From Nemophila menziesii (Eukaryota; Streptophyta; Magnoliopsida; Boraginales; Hydrophyllaceae), in contig JARWIR010000016.1 of NCBI GenBank assembly GCA_029959085.1, positions 6,431,441 through 6,495,440 on the forward strand: 64,000 bases of DNA, given 5' to 3'. The notes under the pieces were generated by a model that was given only the letters and a program-made list of their open reading frames with translations, made no database searches and was not told where the DNA came from. Below are positions 21,806 through 33,469 of the stretch, one piece after another. How positions within the stretch are numbered: the first letter of the stretch is position 1; every line of letters starts with the position of its first letter. The position numbers and the translations under genes were made by a program.

Positions 21806-23521
21806 TCAGTTACAATACTGTTTCAAAAGATTATTACAAAAAATAATATTTTCTTCAACACTATTCGAGGTCTCTACCGGTATTTCTTCCATTTTCCTAG
21901 CGCATTTTGCATAGTTATCAGCTAAAACATTTCTATCTCTTCTGATGTGTTCAACTTTCCATTTCGGATATCTTGCTGCCCATTTCCAAATTATTTCAAT
22001 TATCGGTTTGATTCTCCAATCAATGTTTTGTTTTTTGTTTATATTCTGGGCAATTTCCAGATTGTCCGTGTAAAATCTAGCTTTTTCAACTTTTATAGAA
22101 TCTGTGTCCTTCATAGCTTGAACAATGGCCCATGCCTCACCTTCCTTTGCAGACTTAAAAATACCTCTTCTATACTTTTTTCGGGTCACATTTCCTTCTT
22201 GGTTAATAGCGATAGATGCGATTCCACTCCATTCATTTTTACTAACAAACGACGCATCGTTATACCAAACAAGGTCAATATCTTCCATTTCTTTTATCTC
22301 TTCATTACTCCTTTTGTCTTCTAAGTTCCTTAAAATCTGATTCCCTTTCTCCTGAATCTGACTATTCTTGAATAACCTATTTATAATGTTGTTGGAGTTA
22401 TCAATAATCTCAGAAACGTTCCATTCTTTTCTTTCGAATAACCCTTTCATTCTTGCCTTCCAGATATGCCATAAATGTACAACTAAGTTACTTATTACCC
22501 ATCGTTTGTCATGTCCATTTTCCGAGAAACTTTTAACAATATTCATAAACCACTCGCTAAATTTTAATTTTTCTTCAGCGTTGACCTTTAATTGAAGTGT
22601 AGACTGAGCCCATACTGCCATACCTAAGGGGCATTGCATAAATAGATGTTATATTGATTCCTCCTTTTGCTCACACCATTCGCATAGTGCCGATTTGGCG
22701 CACTTTTTTTTCTTAAGGTTCTTTTTTGTAGGTATTGCGTCATTACACAGCTTCCAAACAAAATTCCTCATTCTTGTAGGTACGTTTGATTTCCACACCA
22801 TTGCCCACATTGATGTTTCATTATTTGCTTCTCTAATTCTTGACGGTTGCGCTTCTAGACTTACTTCATGATTTACCAACACATGATATCCTGACTTAGT
22901 CTTGTATTCCCCATCTCGCGAATTTGGCCAGATTAGTTTGTCCTCTTTATCAATTCCAAGTAAAGGAATATTAACAATCTCCTTTTTTTCCCGTTTATTA
23001 CAAATTAGATCAACAAGATTCTCATTCCATCCCGTGCATCCATTATTGAATAATTCAGCAACTTTATTTATTGGTAACCACTCGCACTTATCTAACTTCA
23101 TTCCCGGGCCTATCCAAGCATCTTCCCACACATCGGCAGTTAACCCATTTCCAATTTGCCAACAACATTCATTCCTAAGGAATTGTACCCCTTTCATGAT
23201 ACTAGCCCAAACCCATGACCTTTTAGCTTTAATTTTAGCATTCCATATATCTGTCTTCGGAAAGTAGATACCTTTAAGTACTCTAGCAACAAGAGACTCC
23301 GGATTTTTAATAATCTTCCATGCTTGTCTAGCCAGCATTGCTATGTTCATTTTATGAAAATCCCTGAATCCAAGTCCACCTATACTTTTTGATCTTGATA
23401 TTCGTTTCCATGATACCCAATGAATTTTTTTCTTATCCACCGTGTCCCAATAAAAATTAGAGACAATACTAGATAATTTTTTTACATAAAGCCTTTGGAA
23501 ATTCAAAAATAGACATTGCAT
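21806..23521 (-). pseudogene. LINE zf-RVT and RNase H regions with in-frame stop
   Basis: 23521-22649 encodes the segment between RT and RNase H, including the zf-RVT motif (MWAMVWKSNVPTRMRNFVWK, then CAKSALCEWCEQ). A TAA at 22649-22651 interrupts the frame; the same frame resumes at once as QCPLGMAVWAQ and runs on to 21806. The RNase H part holds LVWYNDASFV, EGEAWAIVQAM, FYTDNLEIAQ and the terminal HIRRDRNVLADNYAK block. It is the intact counterpart of the fragment at 2928-3355. Confidence 0.88.
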
Positions 23522-24819
23522 AGTTTGGTATTGCTTGTATTACCGCTTTAATCAAAACTTCTTTCCCACCTTCAGATAAATATTTTGAGGTCCAATTAGA
23601 AGCCTTGCTAATTATTCTATCTTTGATGTAATTCAAATTCTCCATTTTCGATCTCTTCAGTGTGAGGGGTAAGCCTAGATATTTTCCAAGTGAATTGGTA
23701 CTAGAGACTCCCATTATATCCTCAAGTTCTTTCTTTTTGAATTCCTCTATTCCTTTGCTAAAAAGTATCGATGACTTACTATAGTTGACTTCTTGACCCG
23801 ATTCTTGACAATATTTTTCAATAATTTCTTTAAAATTCTCAAATTCCTCCCTTGTGGCTTCCACAAAAAATAAAGCATCATCCGCAAATAATAAGTATGT
23901 AAGGTTTGGACAATTTCTTGTAATTCTCATTCCATTTAGCTGCCCCGCCTCTCTATAAGATTCCAAGGTATAAATAAGAGCTTCGGTCATTATAGAAAAT
24001 AAAAGAGGCGACAATGGGTCCCCTTGTCTAATACCCCTTTCTGGATAAAATTTTCCTAGTCTTTCTCCATTAATTTTGATTTGTAAACTAGTCGTTGATA
24101 TGCATTTAAAGATTAAGGTTCTCCATTTCTCACAAAAGCCCAATTTTTCCAATACTTTCATTAGAAATTCCCAATCAACTCTATCATATGCTTTCGCCAT
24201 GTCTACTTTGATAGCTGCATAATGTTTTTTTGATCTCCTTTTGTTGTTTAAAAAGAAAGAAGCCTCCTGCGCGATTATAATATTGTCTTGAATATTCCTC
24301 CCCTTAATGAACGCCGATTGAGTTGGTGATATAATCCATCATAGGTTGTAGCCTTAGGGCTAGTAATTTTGCTATAATCTTATAAATTAAATTGATACAT
24401 GATATCGGCCTATAGTCTTTTGGTTTTTCCTGATTTTCTCCTTTTGGTATAAGCGTGATTATCGTCTCATTTATCTCCCATAGGTCACATTTTAATTCAA
24501 AAAAATCTTTCACTATTCTGATAACGTCATCTTTTATTATATCCCAATATTCGTGAAAAAATCTTCCCGTTAGTCCATCTGGGCCTGGGGCCTTTGTTCC
24601 AGATTTGCTGAACACTGCTTCTTTGATCTCCTCATAATCCGGTACTCTACTTAGCTCTTCATTCATTTCACTAGATACTTTTGTTGGTATAAGCTTAGTA
24701 ATTTCTTCTTCACATCTTTTATCCTCTTTCTTGAAAAGTTTGATGTAGAAATCCTGAAAAATTCTCTTGACTTCTTCTAGGTCTTCAACCCACATATCCT
24801 CTTCATTTTTAATAGCCAC
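23469..24819 (-). pseudogene. LINE reverse transcriptase domain, frameshifted
   Basis: Two frames together cover a plant L1-type RT. 24819-24304 encodes the fingers region, with KAPGPDGLTGRFFHEYW, ITLIPKG and PKDYRPISCINLIYKIIAK. The frame then slips near 24330 and continues through KVDMAKAYDRVDWEF, GIRQGDPLSPLLFSI and the catalytic YLLFADDALFF to about 23490. There it slips again into the zf-RVT frame. The FADD active site is intact. The frame slips mean no full-length polyprotein can be made. Confidence 0.9.
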
Positions 24820-25014
24820 TATTCTATTAATATTCCTTCTAACTTTAGTGAGGTTATGAAAATATGTCGTATTTTTATCTCCACATTTGATGTGTTGATC
24901 TCTTGATTTTTCCGCCCAATATTAGAAAAAAAATGTAATTGCACTAATTCAAGATTTACATCATAAGTGATATTTAAGTGAAACTTAGCATTCCGTTTTT
25001 TAAAAGGGTATACC

Positions 25015-26503
25015 TATGGGTGAAAATCGGAAGGAACATATCGGAAAAAGGGTCTTTCCGAAAAAATTCAATTTTTTTTCGGAGTAGATTTTTTCCATTC
25101 CGATTCCTATCCAATTTTTCGGAACTGCGAAAAACAATTCCGAATTAGGAATTTCAGAATTTACCAGAAATTCAGAATTTCGGTACGGAAAATTCAGAAC
25201 TTTTGGTTCGGAAATTTTGGAATTTTGGGTTCAAAATTTCGTAACTTTTGTTTCGAAAATTGCGGAACTAGGGGTTATAAATCAGAACAGTAGTTTAAAA
25301 CTTACACGAAGAGTAACCGTAGTTACAAACTAACCTTAAACTTTACATGAAGTAACAAAGTAACAGTATTTAAAAAACATTGCTAAACCACGGTTACTTT
25401 TCCAATTACATGAAAAAAATATTACAAAAAAGTCTCAGAAAATGATCCTGTAATTTTGTTCCAAAGAAGTCTTGCCTCCGAGTCTCAAAATGATCCTGCA
25501 TTTTTCTATAAGTTGTTAGATAAAGTGAGAAAACAATGTTGTGTAAGTTATTAGAGAAAATATGAAAACATTGCTTCATCATTCTGAAAAGAAGATCACA
25601 CTAGGCATTGTTGGATTTTTTTTGTTTCGATCATAGGAATCATTGAAACGGTTAACGATATCAAAGTATACTTAGGTTTTTTTTTTTTAATTAACCAAGT
25701 CTTGAGTTGATTTGTAAGTATACTTTAAAAAAAATTGGAAATATAAGTTGACAGTGGATACATAAGCCAAAAAGATTTTCAAGTTCCAAAACTTTTCAAG
25801 AACCAAATAAACAGGCCATTAATTTTCATGTTTCAAATACTCCATGCAATATTATTTATAAATATATTATATAATTCAGAAAATGATCCTGTAATTTTGT
25901 TCCAAAGAAGTCTTGCCTCCGAGTCTCAAAATGATCCTGCATTTTTCTATAAGTTGTTAGATAAAGTGAGAAAACAATGTTGTGTAAGTTATTAGAGAAA
26001 ATATGAAAACATTGCTTCATCATTCTGAAAAGAAGATCACACTAGGCATTGTTGGATTTTTTTTGTTTCGATCATAGGAATCATTGAAACGGTTAACGAT
26101 ATCAAAGTATACTTAGGTTTTTTTTTTTGAATTAACCAAGTCTTGAGTTGATTTGTAAGTATACTTTAAAAAAAATTGGAAATATAAGTTGACAGTGGAT
26201 ACATAAGCCAAAAAGATTTTCAAGTTCCAAAACTTTTCAAGAACCAAATAAACAGGCCATTAATTTTCATGTTTCAAATACTCCATGCAATATTATTTAT
26301 AAATATATTATATAATTCAGAAATAAATCGGATCGGAAAAACCCAAAAATTTCAGAAATTTATATATAGTTCCAATTCCGACTTGTTTTTTTCGGAGAAA
26401 ATCGAAAATCAAAATTTCGAAACCTTAAAATTCTGTTCAGAAATTGGAATTTTCAAATCAGACTAGTCAGAAATTTCCAATTTCAAATTCGATTTCTACC
26501 CTA
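25015..26503. mobile_element. Non-autonomous hAT-like element, 1.5 kb, TSD GGTATACC
   Basis: The terminal inverted repeats are TATGGGTGAAAATCGG at the left end and, at the right end read inward, TAGGGTAGAAATCGAA. An exact 8-bp direct repeat, GGTATACC, lies on both sides (25007-25014 and 26504-26511), matching the hAT target duplication length. Subterminal regions are dense in GGAATTTC/CGGAATT words in both orientations, typical of hAT transposase binding regions. It has no transposase reading frame. The middle is occupied by a tandem duplication (25436-26317). Confidence 0.85.
25436..26317. repeat. Near-perfect 441-bp tandem duplication inside the hAT element
   Basis: 25436-25876 is repeated head to tail as 25877-26317. 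Reading both copies in full I find one difference, in the T-run followed by AATTAACC (a T in the first copy, a G in the second, near 26119). The block at the junctions is TCAGAAA (also present a third time at 26317-26323), so the duplication could have arisen through this microhomology. Confidence 0.95.
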
Positions 26504-26910
26504 GGTATACCTCTCACTAATTTAGTAAGGTTGAAGGCAATTGAACTAACCCAATGATAGTTTGGGGTTGTTGAGTACCATGTGCATAGATAGTTGTGAG
26601 TTATGTTATAATTTAAGCCGTTATGGAAAAAAGAAATTGAAGACTTTTGCAAGAATGCTAGTAGTAATATTCGAGAGTTAGACTCCCAGAATCACATATC
26701 ATTTTAATAGGAGTTCTGTGAAAAAAAACCAACAAAAAAGATTCTAAAAGTAAAAGCAAATGAAAAGTTTGAAAAATATGCAATATATAAATAAGTAAGA
26801 TTTATCTCAAGAAGAATGAGTATTTTTATGTATTTATTGTGTTTTAAAAATGTTAGATTTATCAGTACTCCTCATACAATGGCAAGTAGTTAAAATTATT
26901 ATATAATGAT

Positions 26911-27163
26911 TGATAAGAATTGAAATGCTTGAGGTTTAGAATGTCAAGCTTCCATTGAAAGGATAAAGAAGAAGAGGAAGAAAATGCAGAGAGAAGAGAA
27001 GGGAATCGGTTTTATTTCATTTGAATTTCTTGAGCTTAATTCAGCTCATTACATTGTTTATATAGTTGTTGTAACTAACTAACAAACTATTGATATTTAC
27101 AATATAGTCCCTCTAGTATTACTAACTAACAACTTAAGCATTAAACTAATCTATATCTCAAGA
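26911..27163 (-). repeat. 3' LTR of copia element
   Basis: Identical to the partner LTR except for six base differences. The stop codon of the polyprotein (27158-27160) lies inside this LTR, and the polypurine tract encodes the final Gly-Gly, so the reading frame crosses into the LTR by a few bases. Confidence 0.95.
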
Positions 27164-29518
27164 GCCCCCCTCAAGCGCAACATGTATATTAGATATGTTG
27201 AGCTTGGACAAATTACTGTGAAAATCAATTGCTCCAAGTGGTTTGGTGAACATATCTGCGAGCTGCAAATTTGAAGGAATATAGAAAAGTTTAATTACAC
27301 CAGCTTGAATTTTCTCACGCGTCAACTTGCAATCGATATCAACGTGTTTTGTTCGTTCATGATGCACCAGATTTGTAGACATAGCAATGGCTGATTTGAT
27401 GTCTGAATACACAAGTGCTGGAGTACAATGATTAATACCATAATCTTTTAAGGCATAAACTAACCATTGAATTTCACACGTTAAAGCAGCTAGTGCTCTA
27501 TACTCTGCTTCTGATGATGAACGGCTTATTGTTGTTTGTTTCTTACTTTTCCATGAAATTAACGAATCTCCGAGGAAAATACAAAATCCTTTTATACTTC
27601 TTCTTGTATCGAGGCATCCAACCCAATCACTATCACAATAAGCTTTGATTTTGAGTTCAGAAGCTGAAGAAAGAAATAGACCCTGTCCTGGAGTTTTTTT
27701 GATATAGCGTAAGACTCGTTGAGGAGCCTTCCAATGACTATTACATGGCTTTGGTGAGAATTGACTAAGGGAGTTTACAGAATAAGATAAATCTGGCCTT
27801 GTAATTGTTAAGTATAGCAATCTCCCAATTAATCTTCGATATGAAGAAGGATTTTCAAACTCTTGATCATCTTCTTGAAGTAATTTCAATGTGGTTTCCA
27901 TTGGGAAATTTGTAGGTTTTGCATCCATAACTCCACATTCATTCAATATGTCGAGTGCAAATTTTCTTTGGCATAAGGTAATGCCTGTTGATTTTCGAGC
28001 AACTTCTATGCCTAAGAAGTACTTTAGTTCACCTAAGTGTTTAATCGTGAACTCAGAGTGTAAATGAGCCTTTAAATTCTTTATTTCATCCATATTATTA
28101 CTTGCGAGTATAATGTCATCAACATATACTAAGAGTGCTATGAATGTAGTAGATGATTTCTTAATAAAGAGGCTGAAATCACTTGAAGAATGTTCAAAGC
28201 CATAAGCTATTAAGGAAGAGGATAATTTTGCGAACCATTGACGTGATGCTTGTTTTAAACCATACAAGCTTTTGTTTAACTTGCAAACTGTACCTTTTTG
28301 AGCTTGAAGACCTTGTGGTATATTCATGTAAACTTCTTCATCTAACTCACCATGTAGAAACGCATTATTTACATCAAGTTGATGTAAGAACCATTTATTT
28401 ATTGAGGCTAAAGCAAGTATGATTCTTATTGAGACAAGCTTTGCCACAGGAGAGAATGTGTCAAAGAAATCAAATCCCTCTTGTTGGTTGTAACCCTTTG
28501 CAACTAATCTAGCTTTGTGTCTTTCTAGTGAACCATCTGCCTTATACTTTAGTTTAAAAACCCATTTGCATCCAATAGGTTTCATTGAAGAGGTTTGTGG
28601 AACAATAGTCCAAGTGTTGTTGTCTTGAAGGGCTTTAAGCTCCTTTTGGATTGCAGAAATCCATTCATTTGAGGTGGAGGCTTGTTTATAAGTTTTTGGT
28701 TCTGTTTGAGAGGATATATTCTCAATATAGTTGGCATATTTTGGTGTGAGTCTTGAGGTACAAATGAAATCTTGTATTGGATATAGTGGTTGAGTTTTGA
28801 AGTTACAATGAGATGTTGAATGGTATATAAAATCCTTCAAATATGAAGGTGGTTGTCTATTTCTGGTAGGTCTTGTTTGTTGAGATGTAATTGGTTGATT
28901 TGTTGAGGTTTGTGTGTTGTTTTGATCAATGATGATGTTAGAATTGTGAGGTTCTATATACGAGTCAGAAGGAGGAAATAGAAATGTTTGAAGATCTTTT
29001 GTAGGTTCAATTTCTGAGAAAGGGAAGACTGTTTCATGAAAGATCACATTTCTTGAGATTATTATCTTGTTATTTGATATGTCAAGTACTTTGTAACCTT
29101 TTGTAGATGGAGGATAACCTAAGAACACACACTTTGTAGATCTTGTATCAAACTTTGATCTATTTTGTTGAAGTGTTGAAACATAACAAAGTGATCCAAA
29201 TACTCTTAGATGATTTAGTGTAGGTGCTTTGTTGTATAGCTTTTGATAAGGAGTAAGGTTATCCAATAATGGAGTAGGCAACCTATTGATTATATAGGCT
29301 GCAGTTAGAATTGATTCAGACCAAAATCGTAGAGGAAGATTTGATTGAAACATGATAGCTCTTGCAGTAGTTAAAAGGTGTTGGTGTTTTCTTTCCACCA
29401 ACCCATTCTGTTGAGGAGTTTCAACACAACTCAATTGATGGATTATTCCATTAGTTGTATAGAAGGTTTGAAGGTTGAACTCAGGTTCATTATCTGACCT
29501 TAACATCTTGATTTTCAA
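27158..29518 (-). pseudogene. Copia integrase C-part, reverse transcriptase and RNase H
   Basis: A 786-codon open frame in the same frame as the preceding one, separated only by the TAG at 29525. In order: second integrase acidic motif (RSDNEPEF, with E-P in place of the usual G-T), [13 protein letters not shown] with the catalytic Glu, FGSLCYV and KCVFLGY, the RT with [33 protein letters not shown] and YVDDIILAS, and RNase H with [22 protein letters not shown] and [11 protein letters not shown] and RNase H show no break, so damage is light compared with the other elements here. Confidence 0.95.
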
Positions 29519-29524
29519 ACCAAA

Positions 29525-31326
29525 CTAAGTTAGTATCATTTGATAAAAATTGTTTAAGTGTAGGTGAACTTCTGACTTAGCACTCATTAAGTAAATCCAA
29601 GTACCTCTTGAAAAATCATCAACTATGGTTAGGAAGTATCTATGTACAGTGTGAGAAACTTGTTTGAAAGGGCCCCATATGTCACAATGGATTAAATCAA
29701 AACAAGACTTTGTACTAGAAGTAGATACAGGAAATAAAAGCTTTCTTTGTTTAGCAAAATGACATGGTTCACAAACACTATCTTGTAAAAAAGTAATAGA
29801 AGAATCAATCCTTTTGAGAGCACGAAGTTTAGCTCTTGATGGATGTCCTAATCTTGAATGCCATATATCACTATTTCTTGTTGAAACGGCTAAGATCTTG
29901 TGAGGTTTTGATGAAGACTTCAGATAGTAGAGTCCATTTCTTTCATAAGCAATCCCAATCATCCTCTTGCATTGATGATCCTGTATTGTGCAATAAGAAG
30001 AAAAGAAAGCAACTGTAACAGCTGAATCTTGTGTCAATTTTGATATTGAATGTAAATTGCACTTAAAATTTGGAACACATAACACATTTTCTAAAGTAAT
30101 GTGATCACTTAAGCTAATATTTCCTTTATGTGTTGCAAAAATAATCTCTCCATTTGGAAGTGTAACTGGAATATGAACACTTTGTGGTTTGTTTATGTAC
30201 ATAGAAGCTGAATATATCAAATGATTAGTAGCTCCTGTGTCTAAAATCCAAGATGAGGTGCAAGAAATACCTTCATTGATTGTAACTTGATGCACAGCTG
30301 AATCGTTCATCTGTTCTGTGTGTGCAAGAGCCATGAGTTTGCTTATCTCTTCAGGTGTGAATTCATAGCTATTTAGAGGCTTTAGTTCTTGTTCATTCTT
30401 GACTTCTTCTTGTGCATCAACAAAATGTGCAGAGTGTTGTTGATTTTTAGCAAACCGTTTACCTTTAGGTCCTCCCCATCCAGTTGGATAACCATGTAAT
30501 TGGTAGCATTTGTCAACGGTATGACCATTATATCCACAATGTGTACATATAAATCTCTTCTTTTCTGCGTAATTGTTTGATTTCTGAGTGTTCTTTGAAT
30601 AAAAAGCGTGAATTGGTGCAGAAAAAGAAGAATTTGACAACAATCTTTGGCTTTCTTCTTGGATGAGCATTGCAAAGACAGAGTTTATTTGAGGTAAAGG
30701 AGACATCAATAGGATTTGACTTCTTACTGCAGCAAAGGAATCATTCAATCCAATCAAGAACTTAATCACGAAATCACTATTTTGTCGATCAATCAATGTA
30801 TCAAGGATTTTCCAGCTGCATTGATTCATACTTCCACAAGAACACACATGCATAGGCCTAAAGTGTACATATTCATCCCAAAGAGTTTAAACTTTGCAAA
30901 ATACTCTGAAATTGAGCTTGAATTTTGAGAAATCGAGCTCAGTGATTTCTCAAGAACAAAGACCCTTGTACCGTCACTTTTTCCAAAACGTGTTTTAAGC
31001 TCTTTATAGAGATCATGAGCTGAGTTTACATATAATAGACTACCTCTAATATCTCTAGAAATCGAAATAAGTAGCCACGATAGAACAAGATTATTGGCTC
31101 TATTCCAAGCTGAGAAAAGAGTTAAATCTGTGAGAGGAGGTTGAACGATTTCTCCATTAATGAAGCCGAGTTTATTTTTAACAGATAATGCAATCTCAAT
31201 TGCACGTGTCCATGATAAGAAGTTATCATTGTTAAGAACTTCTGAAACTAACGAAGCACCTGTGTTTTCACTAGGGTGGATATAATATGGCGATGAGAAA
31301 TTCTCTGTAACTGAGTTAGCCGCCAT
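29525..31326 (-). pseudogene. Copia gag-protease-integrase N-part, one frameshift
   Basis: 31326-30826 starts MAANSV and encodes the copia gag N-terminus (NDNFLSWTRAIEIAL, INGEIVQPP, LKTRFGKSDGTRVFVLEKSL). The frame slips near 30890, where the continuation LWDEYVHFRP lies in the next frame and runs to 29525. That part holds a CCHC knuckle (CTHCGYNGHTVDKC), the protease site WILDTGATNHL, the pre-integrase motif IWHSRLGHPS, the zinc-binding C-EPCHFAKQ pair and the first integrase Asp block (HCDIWGPF, IVDDFSRGTW). It ends at a TAG at 29525-29527, after which the same frame continues. The gag frame slip alone would block pol expression. Confidence 0.92.
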
Positions 31327-31417
31327 TGAAGGAGTTATTTGAAGCTCGTGATTTCTTGATCTAAAGCAAGAATAAATGTCGTAATTGCGGAATTAAACTA
31401 GTTTACATCTGATACCA

Positions 31418-31670
31418 TGATAAGAATTGAAATGCTTGAGGTTTAGAATGGCAAGCTTCCATTGAAAGGATAAAGAAGAAGAGGAAGAAAATGCAGAGAG
31501 AAGAGAAGGGAATCGGTTTTATTTCATTTAATTTTCTTGAGCTTAATTCATCTCATTACATTGTTTATATAGTTGTTATAACTAACTAACAAACTATTGA
31601 TATTTACAATATAGTCCCTCTAGTATTACTAACTAACAACTTAAGCATTAAATTAATCTATATCTCAAGA
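31418..31670 (-). repeat. 5' LTR of copia element with promoter
   Basis: In element orientation it starts TCTTGAGATATAG and ends TTCTTATCA. A TATATAA on the minus strand near 31565-31572 is a likely transcription promoter. The start TC, not TG, follows from the position of the ATGAT duplication and the shared AGA between both LTR copies. Confidence 0.92.
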
Positions 31671-31675
31671 ATGAT

Positions 31676-32520
31676 CGTTGAAAAATGTAAAGGTTAAAAG
31701 GGGTTATGATCAAGAAAAACTCTCGAAGCTTATATCCTCTCGAAACTTATCTCCTTACCGACAACTTCATCTTCATCCATTTCAAAATTCAATCAACAAG
31801 AAATCATCCATTGAAGCAATCAGATCAAATAACAAACATAGCACAGATAACCCAAACAACACGAGCCTCAATTTTACGTATAATCATAACTGAATTCTCG
31901 AATGGTGTCAAAAGACGAGTACAAGAGCCCAAAAACAACTCGATGGGATATGGGAACGTGGACAAACTTTACTATAGGTCGACAACAACAAGTGATGAGA
32001 GTTTATATAGCAGTTGGAAGAATATGGTTATGAAGAAAGGACAAACTACTTAGATACTAGACAACACCAGACTCACTATAACATATATGGAACAGATGTA
32101 GAGGTTCGACTAAAGGAAAAAGGTTTTGGGAACACATGCATGACTTTTTCATAATTATATTTGCTTCGTTTGAATGGATGGACAACTTTTTAATAGATAT
32201 TACAGGTTGACTAAAGGACAACCTGTCCATATAAATTGGAAGTACTATATGTTAGGAGGAGATGATTGTAAGGGGTATAACATAAAAAGGAAAAGTTATA
32301 ATAAAAGGTCTAATACGGCTAATATGTGCAGTTATGGTATGGAATGTGATTTGGATAAAATATTGAATTGTTTAGCCACATTATATGTATTGAATATGGT
32401 AATAAAACATATATATTCGAATTAACACTAGTTTAATCCTTGCCCATATCCAAATATATAAATTTAACATCATGAGTGCTTTATCTGGAGGGTCTGGGAT
32501 GAGGTTATAATACTATTTAT
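31676..32520. other. No gene recognised
   Basis: Open frames at 31706-32053 and 32174-32425 (+) show no domain I recognise. AT-rich debris between the copia insertion and the Athila-like fragments. Confidence 0.4.
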
Positions 32521-32539
32521 ATTTTGGCTAAATAGTAAG

Positions 32540-32880
32540 TAGCTCAAGTGATTAAGATATCGCTTGGGAGGGGGTTTAATTGCGGATATGCATATAGACG
32601 TCTAGTGTGTGGTATTGATCTGAGAGGGCTTGCCTAACTAGAGAGTCAATAGGGTTAGAATTAATACACCAATCATTACCCAAATTGTCCTTACCAAATT
32701 CCCCTCGTAGTGTTGAGGTTTCTTTCTAAGCTACCCGGAAGGGAGTTATAGAGACTTTTGAATACCGGTTAATGAGAAATAATCATTTCAACCTTATTCA
32801 TAAAGACATTAGATTAGCGGGATATGGGATTACTAGCAAGACTCAAGCAACTTTCTCATCTTATTTCTCCCATCTTTTAA
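32540..32880 (+). mobile_element. Athila-like LTR fragment (plus orientation)
   Basis: Contains the shared LTR block ACGTCTAGTGTGTGGTA, GGGCTTGCCTAACTAGAGAG, CCAATCATTACC, CCTTACC and the later GGTTTCTTTCTAAGCTACCCGGAAGGGAG, in the same order as in the LTRs at 16740-16900 and 60660-60830. Both ends are lost. Confidence 0.6.
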
Positions 32881-33124
32881 TTAATTTTATTTGCATTTCA
32901 CTTTAGTTATAAATCGTAATTCTATATATCATATCAATTATTTAAACTCCAAAAACCCAATAAATATTAGTATTACTTTCGTGCCATTTATTCCTTTACA
33001 AACTCTGCATTTTTATACTTGTGAAGCAACTAATTTAACCTTGATAGTCCATGTGGAGATAATATTCCCTTTATACATATCATATTTTATTACTTGCCAA
33101 CTCCCCCATATGCTTGCAGGTACG

Positions 33125-33400
33125 TAACCCTATTGCTTGGTGTCAAATTACGCATCATGCTTGGGGCTGGTGGTGGCAAATTTGTGATAAAACAATGATC
33201 ATAAAAGATAAATAAACACCCACCCATTACTACCACGAGAAACTCACTGCAAGTGCACATATCGTTTGCAAGTTATAGTTAATAAGTAAGATTTGTTCTG
33301 AGGGATTTATAGTTATAGTGAGTGGATCATTCCCTAAGTAGAGAAATTCACAAGAGAAGAATATATTACCTCATCGTGCAAGCCAATTCTTTTAGGAATA
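33125..33400 (-). mobile_element. Athila-like LTR 3' end in minus orientation
   Basis: On the minus strand the sequence passes ACTTGCAAACGATATGTGC, GTGGTAGTAATGGG and TTATCACAAATTTGCCACCACC, the LTR-end and leader junction seen at 61145-61231. Orientation is opposite to the integrase relic that follows at once, so two elements are juxtaposed or rearranged. Confidence 0.55.
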
Positions 33401-33469
33401 TTTGTTCCTTTATAAGTGTGTAGCGACCAAATGGTTAGAATATGTATACTTGAGAATTAGATTCGTGTT

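Larger units (their letters stand above)
21785..24923 (-). mobile_element. 5'-truncated L1-type LINE, 3.1 kb, with target-site duplication
   Basis: Non-LTR retrotransposon on the minus strand holding reverse transcriptase, zf-RVT and RNase H regions of ORF2. The endonuclease is missing. It is bounded by AGAAAAAAATGTAATT at 21769-21784 and the same sequence with one extra A at 24924-24940, a 16-17-bp target duplication. The poly-A tail appears as T's from 21785. The 5' break lies in the spacer before the RT (just upstream of GDKNTTYFHN). The ORF is interrupted by two frameshifts and one in-frame stop. Confidence 0.92.
26911..31670 (-). mobile_element. Ty1/copia LTR retrotransposon, near complete, TSD ATGAT
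   Basis: A 4,760-bp element on the minus strand. The two LTRs (26911-27163 and 31418-31670) are 253 bp each and differ at six positions by my count. The 5-bp duplication ATGAT flanks it (26906-26910 and 31671-31675). Inside the 5' LTR edge, the minus strand reads TGGTATCAGA right after the LTR, the standard primer-binding site for initiator tRNA-Met. A polypurine tract GAGGGGGGC abuts the 3' LTR. Gene order is gag-PR-INT-RT-RNase H, the copia order. One frameshift in gag and one in-frame stop in the integrase break the polyprotein. Confidence 0.95.
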
